64,000 nucleotides of DNA from Gammaproteobacteria bacterium. GTDB lineage: Bacteria; Pseudomonadota; Gammaproteobacteria; Steroidobacterales; Steroidobacteraceae. The stretch is taken from contig JANYFY010000009.1 in the NCBI GenBank assembly GCA_025359565.1, positions 124,001 through 188,000 on the forward strand, written 5' to 3'. This document shows, piece by piece, positions 25,750-34,187 of the stretch (its first letter is position 1; each line of letters starts with the position of its first letter). Position numbers and translations under genes: made by a program. The notes beneath the pieces were generated by a model. That model searched no databases and was not told the DNA's origin. It was given only the letters and a program-made list of their open reading frames with translations.

Positions 25750-26394
25750 CTAAGGCACTCGCGTAATGTGAGTGCCACGGTCATTAATCGATCGCTCCAC
25801 GTGGGTGACGGCATCGATTTTAGCAAGCGCCTCTTCTAAGGCCTTGCGCAGTCGCACGTTTTCCTCGGTTTCCGCTGACAAACGATGATTTACCGCAGCC
25901 AATTTCTCACGTGAATCTCGTGGTAATTCTTCCCGAATACGCCTATTTTCCGCTTGTAGTATCAGTCGCTGTTCGACCTCTTTAAGTTCTACATCGGCAA
26001 GCAAACGCTCTACGGGCAACAGAGTTTCAGGCCTAGCCAGTAGTTCCGCCAACTGTCGCTGTGCCGCGACGGGATCAGAACCGCTATGTCCAGGGGTAGC
26101 CAGGGTAAGAGCCAGCTTTAGTTGGTTGCTGGTGGTAGGCGTAATTTTTGCAGAAGTCTGTGCAGCCTGTATGAGTTCGGCTTGCTGTGCTGGGTCGCCC
26201 TTCGGGAGCACGCTCATCATCTCGAGTAGCGAGGCAACAGGGCTTAAATCGGGTTGCAACCTATCGGGTAGACTAGGGGTGGCGTTTTTGGGGCGGGTGA
26301 GTGCACCCTCTGAGGTGCAGCTTAGCAGGCAGCAAAGGAGAAATAAGGTGGGAATCCCCTTAATTTTTACTCTATGCGGCATCGGCAGTCTCAT
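25750..26394 (-). CDS. QseG-like outer membrane lipoprotein
   Basis: A 214-residue probable lipoprotein: basic start, hydrophobic core PTLFLLCC and lipobox LLSC (Cys at ~26). The mature part is helical, with leucine- and alanine-rich stretches and a C-terminal coiled coil rich in E, R and K (from about residue 120). It lies between a histidine kinase gene (overlapping its end) and an NtrC-type regulator gene, the position held by qseG (yfhG) in enterobacteria, where the lipoprotein activates the kinase. Sequence similarity to QseG is not something I can show directly; the call rests on architecture and gene order. Met5 at 26382 is an equally good start. Confidence 0.6.
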   Translation of the reverse strand: MRLPMPHRVKIKGIPTLFLLCCLLSCTSEGALTRPKNATPSLPDRLQPDLSPVASLLEMMSVLPKGDPAQQAELIQAAQTSAKITPTTSNQLKLALTLATPGHSGSDPVAAQRQLAELLARPETLLPVERLLADVELKEVEQRLILQAENRRIREELPRDSREKLAAVNHRLSAETEENVRLRKALEEALAKIDAVTHVERSINDRGTHITRVP

Positions 26395-27847
26395 TTAGGG
26401 GAGCCACAACCTGACGCAATGGCAAACGCACCTGAAAATGTGCTCCTCCGATTTTTGCCTCGAGTATTTCTATGCTTCCGCCATGTGCATTGACAAATTC
26501 AGTGACCACCGACAACCCTATACCAGTGCCTTTAACATGGCCCCCTTGCGGAGTTTTCCCCTGATAAAACGCTTCAAATATTCGCTTACGTTCTTCCTTG
26601 GGTATGCCGGGACCGCTATCAGCGACATCTAGCAATAGTTGCTCGTGCTCGCCACGGGCGTGGATAGCAATGGTGCCACCTCGCGGAGTGAACTTAATCG
26701 CATTTGAAAGTAAATTGTCCAAGATCAAGCGAATTTTGGCTCGATCTGCGCGCGTGGTCAGGTCTTCAACTTGCACATCTAGACGCACGCGTTGAGCTAC
26801 TAGCGTGAGTTGTTGATTTTCTAATACCGATTTGATCAAGGGGCGCAACTTGAACTCCGATACGTCTAAACCAACACTCTTCGCTTGCCAGGCGCTGAAG
26901 GATAGTAAATTCTCAATGAGCCGCTGAAGTTTCATGCCATTTTCACGCAATATAGCGGTAACTTCGCGTTGATTACTCTGTAATTCACCGACCGCACCAT
27001 CCATCAATAGTTCCGTTCCCTCACGAATGTTGGCAAGAGGCGTTTTTAATTCATGTGACATATGTCTCAAGAAACGATTCTTCTCCTGGGCAAGATCCAA
27101 CAATCGAACCCTTAACCATTCCAGTTGTGTGGCGAGATTCTCAAGATCAGCGGGTCCGCGAATGACGATGGGCCGCGAGAATGCACCGCGACCGAGCTCG
27201 CCAATCGCGCGATCGATAGCGCGAATGGGGCGTCCAAATAAATAAGTAAAGAGCGCAACCGCCGCGAGCGTTATGGGCACTAAAAGCAGGGTTTGCCGCA
27301 GCAGCGTTTGTTGGGCGCGTTGTGCCTCCAACTCTAGAGTGGTCAATTCAAGATTTATCTGCGCAGCTATGTGGCTAGAGACCTTCGAGGCTAGGTCGCT
27401 AATTTTTGGGAACGAAGCAATGAGCTCACTCATCTGCGCCGAATGCGCTTTGGGAGTACTCACCTCATTATGTAGTCGCGCAGATTCAGCCTGAAGCTCG
27501 CGAACGTCGATTTGCATGCTGTCATCTAAGGGTAATAGTGCTAGATCGTTCAAGGTAGCGGTAAGCCGTATGTAATTGCGTGCGTAAACTTCCATTAAGT
27601 CTGGGCTGCCAATAATTTGGTAGAGTCGTGCGTTGCGTTCCAGTGAGCTAAGTTCTTCAACTATAAGTTGGGTGAAGCGCGTGCCCTGCATTCCGTGAAT
27701 CACTAACTGCTGGCTGTGATTCGACAGACGGCTCATCTGCACAGCAGCGTTAACAATGGCGAATAATAGCGGTGCCGCAACGATGGTAAAGCCAATCAGT
27801 ATGAGTCCACTCAATGATTTAGGTCGCGGAAAGCGCATCCCCGACAT
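26372..27847 (-). CDS. Sensor histidine kinase (GlrK/QseE-like)
   Basis: About 491 residues from the ATG at 27847 (27838 also possible); a longer frame to 27889 would overlap the divergent srkA gene. Two membrane segments (LSGLILIGFTIVAAPLLFAIV near the N terminus and LLVPITLAAVALFTYLF near 190) flank a helical periplasmic sensor. A HAMP domain follows, then HisKA with His265 in SHELKTP, and HATPase_c with NLLSNAIKFTP (N box), DSGPGIP (G1) and GTGIGLSVV (G2). All motifs for autophosphorylation are intact. Its partner is presumably the downstream regulator, reached through the lipoprotein gene in the same operon. Confidence 0.85.
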   Translation of the reverse strand: MSGMRFPRPKSLSGLILIGFTIVAAPLLFAIVNAAVQMSRLSNHSQQLVIHGMQGTRFTQLIVEELSSLERNARLYQIIGSPDLMEVYARNYIRLTATLNDLALLPLDDSMQIDVRELQAESARLHNEVSTPKAHSAQMSELIASFPKISDLASKVSSHIAAQINLELTTLELEAQRAQQTLLRQTLLLVPITLAAVALFTYLFGRPIRAIDRAIGELGRGAFSRPIVIRGPADLENLATQLEWLRVRLLDLAQEKNRFLRHMSHELKTPLANIREGTELLMDGAVGELQSNQREVTAILRENGMKLQRLIENLLSFSAWQAKSVGLDVSEFKLRPLIKSVLENQQLTLVAQRVRLDVQVEDLTTRADRAKIRLILDNLLSNAIKFTPRGGTIAIHARGEHEQLLLDVADSGPGIPKEERKRIFEAFYQGKTPQGGHVKGTGIGLSVVTEFVNAHGGSIEILEAKIGGAHFQVRLPLRQVVAPLNETADAA

Positions 27848-27875
27848 TCTAGCATCGTGTCTGTAGAATCCCGGT

Positions 27876-28874
27876 ATGAACCTTGACACGCCTTACAGTG
27901 AATTGTCTCCGGAAGCGGTAATCGACGCCTTGGAGAACTCGGGCCACCGTTGTGACGGGCGCGTATTGGCGCTTAATAGTTACGAAAATAGAGTGTACCA
28001 AATCGGTGTTGAGGGTGGTGATCCGGTCATTGCTAAATTTTACCGCCCGGCTCGCTGGAGCGATGCCGAGATCCTTGAGGAACACGCTTTTTCTCTTGAA
28101 TTGGCGGCCGCTGAGATTCCGGTAATTGCACCCCTTGTGGGGTTATCCGCTACGCCGCAAGCCGGATCAACGCTTAATAGTCATGATGGTTTTCGTTTTG
28201 CGGTATTCCCACGGCGCGGCGGTCGTTGGCCCGAGCTTGGAACTGTGTTAGATAGAGAATGGGTGGGTCGGTTTCTCGGGCGAATTCATGGTGTGGGACG
28301 AGCGCGGTCCTTCAAGGAGCGCAAAACGCTAGACTCGCAGGCACTGGGTCGAGACGCACGCAATTTTGTGTTGGACCAGGATTTGATGCCAGATTATTTG
28401 GCAGTTAAGTACGAGGAGCTCACCGACGAGTTATTGATGGAGGTCGAAGAAAAAGCTGCCCTTTGGGGCGGCGCGCGGCTGGGTCGGATACTCGGCGACT
28501 GTCACCGCGGTAATATTCTCTGGACGGATTTAGGGCCGCATTTTGTCGACCTTGACGATTGTCTAATGGGTCCTGCTATTCAGGACCTATGGATGTTGCT
28601 GGCCGGCGATATGCAGGAAATGGCCAAGGATTTGCGTGACTTGCTACGAGGCTATGAGCAGTTTTTGCCGTTTGATCGGCGTGAGCTAGCCCTAATTGAA
28701 CCATTGCGAACCTTGCGCATGGTGCATTACTCGGCCTGGTTGGCGCGGCGCTGGCACGATCCGGCTTTTCCGAAGGCTTTTCCTTGGTTTGCTGAGCCAC
28801 GTTATTGGGAAGAACACTTTCGCGCGCTGCAGGATCAACTGCGAGCCATGCAAGATCCGCCAATTGAGTTGTGA
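27876..28874 (+). CDS. srkA: Stress response kinase A (YihE/RdoA family)
   Basis: A 332-residue cytoplasmic Ser/Thr kinase of the aminoglycoside-phosphotransferase fold. The N-terminal lobe has LNSYENRVYQIG and the ATP-binding Lys in VIAKFYRP, both hallmarks of SrkA. The catalytic loop is GDCHRGNILW and the metal-binding motif is FVDLDDC. The length agrees with E. coli SrkA (328). In E. coli it protects against Cpx-linked stress and cell death. The gene is divergent from the histidine kinase with fewer than 40 bases between starts, so their promoters must overlap the genes. Confidence 0.9.
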   Translation: MNLDTPYSELSPEAVIDALENSGHRCDGRVLALNSYENRVYQIGVEGGDPVIAKFYRPARWSDAEILEEHAFSLELAAAEIPVIAPLVGLSATPQAGSTLNSHDGFRFAVFPRRGGRWPELGTVLDREWVGRFLGRIHGVGRARSFKERKTLDSQALGRDARNFVLDQDLMPDYLAVKYEELTDELLMEVEEKAALWGGARLGRILGDCHRGNILWTDLGPHFVDLDDCLMGPAIQDLWMLLAGDMQEMAKDLRDLLRGYEQFLPFDRRELALIEPLRTLRMVHYSAWLARRWHDPAFPKAFPWFAEPRYWEEHFRALQDQLRAMQDPPIEL

Positions 28875-28903
28875 TTAGTAACGATTTTGGTGATGATGCA
28901 GTT

Positions 28904-29413
28904 ATGAGAAGTCGTTTTATTTTGTTGCTAAGCGCTGGATTGATCCTGGTCGGATGTCAGCGTGACGCGGGCAGTGCTTCAGTTAATAAGCCCGTAGTGC
29001 GGACTAAGACACCGGCGCCGGAAAAAAAAGGACCTTCGCAAGATGAGTTGACCGCAGGCATGGTCGAAGCGGCGAGTACTTTGAAGTCAGACGCGCCCAT
29101 CGATTTGAAGTTTGATTTACGCACTCGACCAGAACTGGGTAAGCCCATGGAAATAGAGATAGCGCTGATGCCGCAGGTCTCTGCAAATTTAGGGATTATC
29201 CGGGTCACCGGCCCCGATACTTTAACTTTAGCCGCAGGCAGTGTTCAGTTCGATATTCCCAACATATCAGAGTCCCAGGTGTACAGGCGTGTGATTCACG
29301 TGACGCCGAGCGCAGAAGGAGTCTTAGTTCTTACCCTCAATACGACACTGAAACACGAGGAAGTCGAAGAGTATCGGGTATTTTCCATACCTTTAATTGT
29401 ATCTGGGAAATGA
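28904..29413 (+). CDS. Small putative lipoprotein of unknown function
   Basis: About 169 residues from the ATG at 28904 (a GTG at 28871 overlapping the srkA stop would add 11 residues before the signal). Signal peptide RSRFILLLSAGLILVGC with a good lipobox LVGC. The mature N terminus is Pro/Lys-rich and disordered (TKTPAPEKKGPS). The rest is predicted beta-rich, with alternating hydrophobic strands such as IDLKFDLRTRPELGKPMEIEIAL and VLVLTLNTTL, suggesting a single Ig-like domain. I do not recognise the family. It follows srkA closely and may share its transcript. Confidence 0.65.
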   Translation: MRSRFILLLSAGLILVGCQRDAGSASVNKPVVRTKTPAPEKKGPSQDELTAGMVEAASTLKSDAPIDLKFDLRTRPELGKPMEIEIALMPQVSANLGIIRVTGPDTLTLAAGSVQFDIPNISESQVYRRVIHVTPSAEGVLVLTLNTTLKHEEVEEYRVFSIPLIVSGK

Positions 29414-29419
29414 AGAAAA

Positions 29420-29449
29420 GCGACACTACGGTAGTTTTGCCGCTATAAT
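29420..29449 (+). promoter_or_regulatory. Putative sigma-70 promoter of typA
   Basis: A perfect -10 TATAAT lies at 29444-29449 with GCGACA, four of six matches to TTGACA, 18 bases upstream at 29420-29425. Transcription would start near 29456, leaving a short leader before the GTG at 29473. It lies in the 59-base gap after the lipoprotein gene. Confidence 0.55.
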
Positions 29450-29472
29450 GGTGAGTTTCCTGGGGTCTCTTT

Positions 29473-31308
29473 GTGACGCAGAAACTTCGCAATATTGCCA
29501 TCATCGCCCATGTTGACCATGGCAAAACCACATTAGTCGATCAGTTATTACGGCAGTCCGGGACATTGGACGCACGCAAGGACTTGCAAGAGCGAGTAAT
29601 GGATTCCAACGCGATCGAGCGCGAGCGCGGAATCACGATCTTAGCCAAAAATACTGCAATAACCTGGAATGATTATCGCATCAATATAGTCGATACGCCG
29701 GGTCACGCTGATTTCGGCGGTGAGGTTGAGCGGGTGCTTGCCATGGTGGACTGTGTGCTGTTGTTGGTGGATGCCGTTGACGGACCAATGCCTCAGACCC
29801 GCTTTGTAACGCAAAAAGCCTTTAAACACGGCCTTCGGCCTATTGTGGTCATCAATAAAATCGATCGAGATGAAGCACGTCCAGGTTGGGTGCTCGATCA
29901 GACGTTCGATCTGTTTGATCGATTGGGTGCTACTGACGAGCAGTTGGATTTCCCCGTGGTATATGCCTCAGCTTTGCGGGGTTTTGCGGGTCTTGAATCC
30001 ACGGTTCGTGATGGTGATATGCAGCCGCTATTCCAAACCATCGTGGCGCATTGTCCGCCGCCTGACGTGGACGTTGACGGGGCACTACAGCTGCAGGTTA
30101 CTTTGCTCGACTACTCAAGTTATGTCGGTGCTATTGGGATTGGCCGCATTAAGCGTGGCACCCTCAAGCGTGGGATGGCTGTGACCGTAGTCAATCGCGA
30201 AGGCAAACAGCGCAGTGAACGTATCACCCAAATATTAGGTTTTCATGGACTAACTCGCATTGAAGTGGAATCAGCCAGCGCCGGCGATATTGTGGCTTTT
30301 GCCGGTATCGCAGAGCCTAAGGTTTCGGATACTTTGTGTGATCCATTGAATGTAGAGCCTTTACCGAGCCTGACGGTGGATGAACCGACAATTAGTATGA
30401 CTTTTGAAGTCAATACCTCGCCTTTTTTGGGGCGCGACGGTAAATTTGTCACTAGTCGACAAATTCGCGAACGCTTGGATCGTGAGGCTATCCATAATGT
30501 GGCTCTAAGGGTGGAGCCTACCGCTGATCCGGATAAATTTGTGGTTTTTGGTCGTGGTGAACTTCATCTTGGCGTGTTGCTTGAGAATATGAGGCGGGAA
30601 GGCTACGAAATGGCCGTATCAAGGCCTCGAGTAGTGATCAAGCAGGTGGACGGAGTGGCACACGAGCCCTATGAACAAGTTACGGTCGATGCGGACAGCG
30701 AATCGCAGGGCAGCATTATGTCGGCATTGGGTAGTCGCGGTGCTGAGCTTAAGGACATGCAAGCCGACGGACGCGGCCGAGTACGTTTGGATTACATAGT
30801 TCCTTCGCGCGGATTGATTGGCTTTCAAACCGAGTTTCGCACAATGACTCGGGGTACCGGTTTACTGCACCATGTGTTCGACCATTACGGTCCGGTTGTG
30901 CAGCGCGAACTGGGTCAACGGCCGCAAGGAGTGCTTATTGCCAATGGCCAAGGTACCGCATTGGCTTACTCTTTATTCAGTCTCCAAGAGCGCGGACGAC
31001 TTTGTATTAATCCTGGCGATGAAGTCTACGAAGGTATGATTATTGGACTTAACAATCGTGAGAATGACTTGGTTGTTAATCCGCTTAAAGGAAAAAAATT
31101 GACGAATATGCGAGCGGCGGGTAAGGATGAAAACGTTGTCCTCACGCCTCCCCTGCGGTTTTCACTAGAACAAGCCATGGAATTCATCGATGATGATGAA
31201 CTGATTGAAGTCACGCCGGGTTCAATTCGTTTGCGTAAGCGCAACTTGCGCGAAAATGAACGTAAACGTACCGGACGAGAGTCAATCGATCAGGGGGTTT
31301 CCAATTGA
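29473..31308 (+). CDS. typA: Ribosome-associated GTPase TypA/BipA
   Basis: A 611-residue translational GTPase that helps 50S subunit assembly and growth at low temperature or under stress. G motifs are intact: AHVDHGKTTLVD (G1), RGITI (G2), DTPGHADFGGEV (G3) and NKID (G4). Then come beta-barrel domain II, EF-G-like domains III and V (GRGELHLGVLLENMRREGYE) and the BipA-specific C-terminal domain (RGLIGFQTEFRTMTRGTG). The start is GTG at 29473; the conserved TQKLRNIAIIAHVDHG follows at once and no closer ATG exists. Length matches E. coli BipA (607). Confidence 0.97.
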   Translation: MTQKLRNIAIIAHVDHGKTTLVDQLLRQSGTLDARKDLQERVMDSNAIERERGITILAKNTAITWNDYRINIVDTPGHADFGGEVERVLAMVDCVLLLVDAVDGPMPQTRFVTQKAFKHGLRPIVVINKIDRDEARPGWVLDQTFDLFDRLGATDEQLDFPVVYASALRGFAGLESTVRDGDMQPLFQTIVAHCPPPDVDVDGALQLQVTLLDYSSYVGAIGIGRIKRGTLKRGMAVTVVNREGKQRSERITQILGFHGLTRIEVESASAGDIVAFAGIAEPKVSDTLCDPLNVEPLPSLTVDEPTISMTFEVNTSPFLGRDGKFVTSRQIRERLDREAIHNVALRVEPTADPDKFVVFGRGELHLGVLLENMRREGYEMAVSRPRVVIKQVDGVAHEPYEQVTVDADSESQGSIMSALGSRGAELKDMQADGRGRVRLDYIVPSRGLIGFQTEFRTMTRGTGLLHHVFDHYGPVVQRELGQRPQGVLIANGQGTALAYSLFSLQERGRLCINPGDEVYEGMIIGLNNRENDLVVNPLKGKKLTNMRAAGKDENVVLTPPLRFSLEQAMEFIDDDELIEVTPGSIRLRKRNLRENERKRTGRESIDQGVSN

Positions 31309-31434
31309 TCGTGCGGACGGCAATAAGTTAAATTTCGCGGAATCGCGACTCCTGTCACGTCAAGGTGGCGGCATGTCCTTACTATCAACCCGACCCAATA
31401 AGGGTTGTTGGTGTAGATTAAGGAGGTTGCTGGG

Positions 31435-32634
31435 TTGTCACGCGATTTTGCACTTGCAGTCCGTGCTTCCCCCGCGCGTGAAATCTTCAATCGGCTGTTA
31501 AAAATTGCTGAAGTCGGTCAAGAGAACTTTGATTTCAGCGTTTTGCGGCAAGCCATCACCGCCCACTATGACTGTATGGAGGCCGAGCGGCGGGGCGTGG
31601 TACGCTCGATGCAGATCATGTCGGAGGAGGCGATGTGCCTTACGCGCGCCGTTCGCGAACAGACGACGTCATACTTACAGGCGATTCTCGATAATGTAAA
31701 AGACGCTATTTTAACGCTCGACTATGTGGGCCATATCGAGACCTTTAATCCGACAGGCGAGCGGATATTTGGGTATTCGGTCGCCGAAATTTTAGGTCGA
31801 TCGATTGATTTTTTACTTCCGGAATCCGATTCCGACGGTACGTGGGCTTTCCTACATGCCTGCGCGTCCCGCAGTGACTACACCCCTACGGATTTGGCTG
31901 CCCACCAGACTTGGGGTGTGAGCAAGCAGGGTAAGCGCATCCCGCTAGAGGTCTCGGTAAGTTCGGCGAAATTCAACGGTCGTGAAGGTTTTATACTTTG
32001 TATTCGTGATTGTACTGAACGGCATTTTGCCGAGAAGTTAATTCGCGACAGCGAGACGCGCGCGGCAATAATTGCGGCAGGTGAACACAGAATTCTCGAA
32101 AAAATCGCGTCAAACGCTGCGCAGCTATCGATATTAGGGAGTATCTGCACGGTCATTCAACAAGCTATCCAAGATGCGAGCTGTGCTATTAGTTTTTACG
32201 ATTCCGAGGCGAAGTGCCTAAATTATGGCGTTGCTCCTAACCTTGCGCGGGAGTTTGTGGTGGCCATGGATGGTACTCCGACGGGTATTCGTTTTGGCAG
32301 CTGTGCAGCCGCCGTTTATTTGGCCCGACAGGTGGTAGTAGCCGACGTGCAGCAAGATGCCCTGTGGGAATACCGACGCGATACGGCGTTCGCTGCGGGC
32401 TTAAAAGCAGCGTGGTCTACGCCAATCGTTGCATCTGGAGCCCATATAGTAGGCACTTTAGCTGTCTATCGGTCTAATCCAGGGTTGCCGGCCTCACGCG
32501 ATTATGAATTAATTGCGCGTATGACAAAAATTGCTGGAATAGCCATCGAAAAAAGTTCAGTTGAAGATGCCTTGCGCCAAAGTGAAGCGCGTTTTCGCGG
32601 CTTATCGGAGCAGTTTTCCTTACTAAAAAATTGA
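31435..32634 (+). CDS. PAS-GAF sensory protein, output domain missing
   Basis: 399 residues, starting at a TTG (31435) well supported by AGGAGG at 31421-31426 with 8-base spacing. A helical N-terminal region (~1-80) precedes a PAS domain (~80-200: AILDNVKDAILTLDYVGHIE then NPTGERIFGYSVAEILGRS), a PAC-like end and a GAF domain (~230-370, containing IRFGSCAAAVYLARQVVVADV). The end, VEDALRQSEARFRGLSEQF, looks like the opening of a second PAS or linker of the kind that usually precedes GGDEF/EAL or kinase domains, but the frame stops at once. No catalytic domain is present. It may be a truncated remnant or a stand-alone sensor; the next gene faces it 2 bases away, so no fragment of the missing part is left. 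Confidence 0.7.
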   Translation: MSRDFALAVRASPAREIFNRLLKIAEVGQENFDFSVLRQAITAHYDCMEAERRGVVRSMQIMSEEAMCLTRAVREQTTSYLQAILDNVKDAILTLDYVGHIETFNPTGERIFGYSVAEILGRSIDFLLPESDSDGTWAFLHACASRSDYTPTDLAAHQTWGVSKQGKRIPLEVSVSSAKFNGREGFILCIRDCTERHFAEKLIRDSETRAAIIAAGEHRILEKIASNAAQLSILGSICTVIQQAIQDASCAISFYDSEAKCLNYGVAPNLAREFVVAMDGTPTGIRFGSCAAAVYLARQVVVADVQQDALWEYRRDTAFAAGLKAAWSTPIVASGAHIVGTLAVYRSNPGLPASRDYELIARMTKIAGIAIEKSSVEDALRQSEARFRGLSEQFSLLKN

Positions 32635-32636
32635 GC

Positions 32637-33617
32637 CTAAAATGCATAGCTTGTACCTACACTGAGCGCGTACCGAGAAAATATTTGATAGCCGGATAAA
32701 TTGCTGTAGATCGGAATTTGAGCGAATGCATAAAATCGCGCGTGGTCCGTGGCCTTGATAGCGATCCCCGGGCTTAAATAGGCGACCGATCCAGCCGACC
32801 CTACGGTGTCGGCACGAGCGCCGCTCTCGCTATTTTTATGCGTAAGATTTATTTGTAGTTGCGGTACCCACTGTGGACTAACTACATACCGTAACCCGAA
32901 GGTTGCACTCTGCGAATCGCCGGGCCGATAATCGTTGCCGGGTTGATCAAGGTGCTGCTTGATAGAGCGTTGCATTTGCCCCGTCGCCACCATATCCAGG
33001 GAATCCCCTAACGATGTAAGAAAATAGGCTCCCGCGATTAAGTCGGTACTACCGGTACCGGCCTGTAGGCTCGTATCAAGCGGCGTATCGAGATAGGGTC
33101 CGCTAACAAAATGAGTTGCATCACCGAATTGACCTGTGGGTAGTTTAAGTCCTATTTGCACGCCCAGGTTGTGTGTTGGCAGAATACCTTGGTAGCTGAG
33201 GATCAACTTGACGTCCCCGATGCTAGAACTATGGGATTCGCTTAACGCCGGTAGGGGTTGTGATGCATCATAATTACCGTAGGTCGAGTGAGCGCGAATA
33301 ATATAGGGAGCTTTTAAGCTAAGGCTCCAATTAGCGTTGGGAAGGTAAGTAATGCCAGCAGTATAAGTTCGCGTAAGCGTATCGTTTTGCAGCTCACTGC
33401 CTTGTGGCACTTGGGATGCTCCACGTCGCCCAGTGCGTAAAGTATCTTGGTTGAGGTAGTCAAATTGGAAATTAAGCTGCCAACCGGCGTGGGTCGAATA
33501 TCCTATGGCGGCATCGGTATTCAGACTGCACCCACAAGTCGCACAGCCCCAAGAATTTAATGGAATCAACAGGGCAATCAAGCTTGCCCTAACAAAAATA
33601 TTATTAGCATGAAGCAT
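32637..33617 (-). CDS. Putative outer-membrane beta-barrel with CATCGCS motif
   Basis: A 326-residue exported protein. The signal peptide (IFVRASLIALLIPLNSWG) is followed at once by CATCGCSLNTD, a cysteine motif I associate with a proteobacterial family often loosely labelled transporter or TonB receptor. The rest is a run of amphipathic beta strands ending in a terminal aromatic, SVGTSYAF, the usual beta-barrel C-terminal signal. No TonB plug domain is present, so the TonB label does not fit. It is downstream of, and on the same strand as, a His/Met-rich DUF2946-like gene, so a metal-related role is possible but unproven. Confidence 0.65.
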   Translation of the reverse strand: MLHANNIFVRASLIALLIPLNSWGCATCGCSLNTDAAIGYSTHAGWQLNFQFDYLNQDTLRTGRRGASQVPQGSELQNDTLTRTYTAGITYLPNANWSLSLKAPYIIRAHSTYGNYDASQPLPALSESHSSSIGDVKLILSYQGILPTHNLGVQIGLKLPTGQFGDATHFVSGPYLDTPLDTSLQAGTGSTDLIAGAYFLTSLGDSLDMVATGQMQRSIKQHLDQPGNDYRPGDSQSATFGLRYVVSPQWVPQLQINLTHKNSESGARADTVGSAGSVAYLSPGIAIKATDHARFYAFAQIPIYSNLSGYQIFSRYALSVGTSYAF

Positions 33618-33665
33618 TTTTGCTGTCCCGCACCCATTGTTTTTAGGCGCTTACACGATTGAATG

Positions 33666-33678
33666 GGCTACGGTAGCC
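33666..33678. repeat. Small perfect inverted repeat in the gap between two putative metal-associated genes
   Basis: GGCTAC-G-GTAGCC forms 6-base arms around one base, about 50 bases before the start of the beta-barrel gene on the minus strand. It could be an operator or a short processing hairpin. No T-tract follows on either strand, so it is not a standard terminator. Confidence 0.3.
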
Positions 33679-33691
33679 GGATAAATTCAAA

Positions 33692-34063
33692 TCACGTGAG
33701 AGCTGGCGGTCCTCGAGCAGAGTGAGAGTAATTAAGGCTCGCCGAATATTGCGAAGACTTAAATTGACCTAGTAGCTGATGTCCGATCACATCAACGGAA
33801 ACTAACGTGACGGCCTGAGTTGTCGGAGCTATTCCGGGTAGTGCTCCATATGAGCAGTGTTCATGATTGCCTGGATGCGTATCCGACGAATGACTGCCCG
33901 CCGGCATGTGATGCATCGTGAGACCAGCTGGACATATTTGCAGCCCAAAGGCATGTTCCGCCGGCATAAATCCTACAGGAATAGCAGCGCGAAATGCGAG
34001 TGCTATCAGTAAAATGCTCGCAAGAAGCTTGCGTTGGGCTAAATGGACGCGGTGGTTACGCAT
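33692..34063 (-). CDS. DUF2946-like His/Met-rich exported protein
   Basis: About 123 residues from Met at 34063 (an upstream Met at 34108 gives a leader with no signal character before RNHRVHLAQRK). One hydrophobic N-terminal segment (LLASILLIALAFRAAIPVGFMP) is followed by ICPAGLTMHHMPAG and a His-rich stretch with HPGNHEHC. The C terminus reads ARGPPALT; a terminal R-x-PP motif is what I recall for DUF2946 proteins. The His, Met and Cys content suggests periplasmic metal binding, copper being the usual proposal for this family. It probably forms an operon with the downstream CATCGCS beta-barrel gene. Confidence 0.6.
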   Translation of the reverse strand: MRNHRVHLAQRKLLASILLIALAFRAAIPVGFMPAEHAFGLQICPAGLTMHHMPAGSHSSDTHPGNHEHCSYGALPGIAPTTQAVTLVSVDVIGHQLLGQFKSSQYSASLNYSHSARGPPALT

Positions 34064-34187
34064 GGCAGGCAATACCAAAAGCCTAACCGACGTTGAGCCC
34101 GACCGCAACCGAGCAATACTACTACTACCTTACGCTTTGTCTCATTCTTATAACCCTAGCAAGGATGGCGCCTAGTATCATTCTGTT

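Noticed and set aside
32637-33617. TonB-dependent receptor label
   Set aside because: At 326 residues it has no plug domain and no TonB box that I can see; it is a small beta-barrel-like protein.
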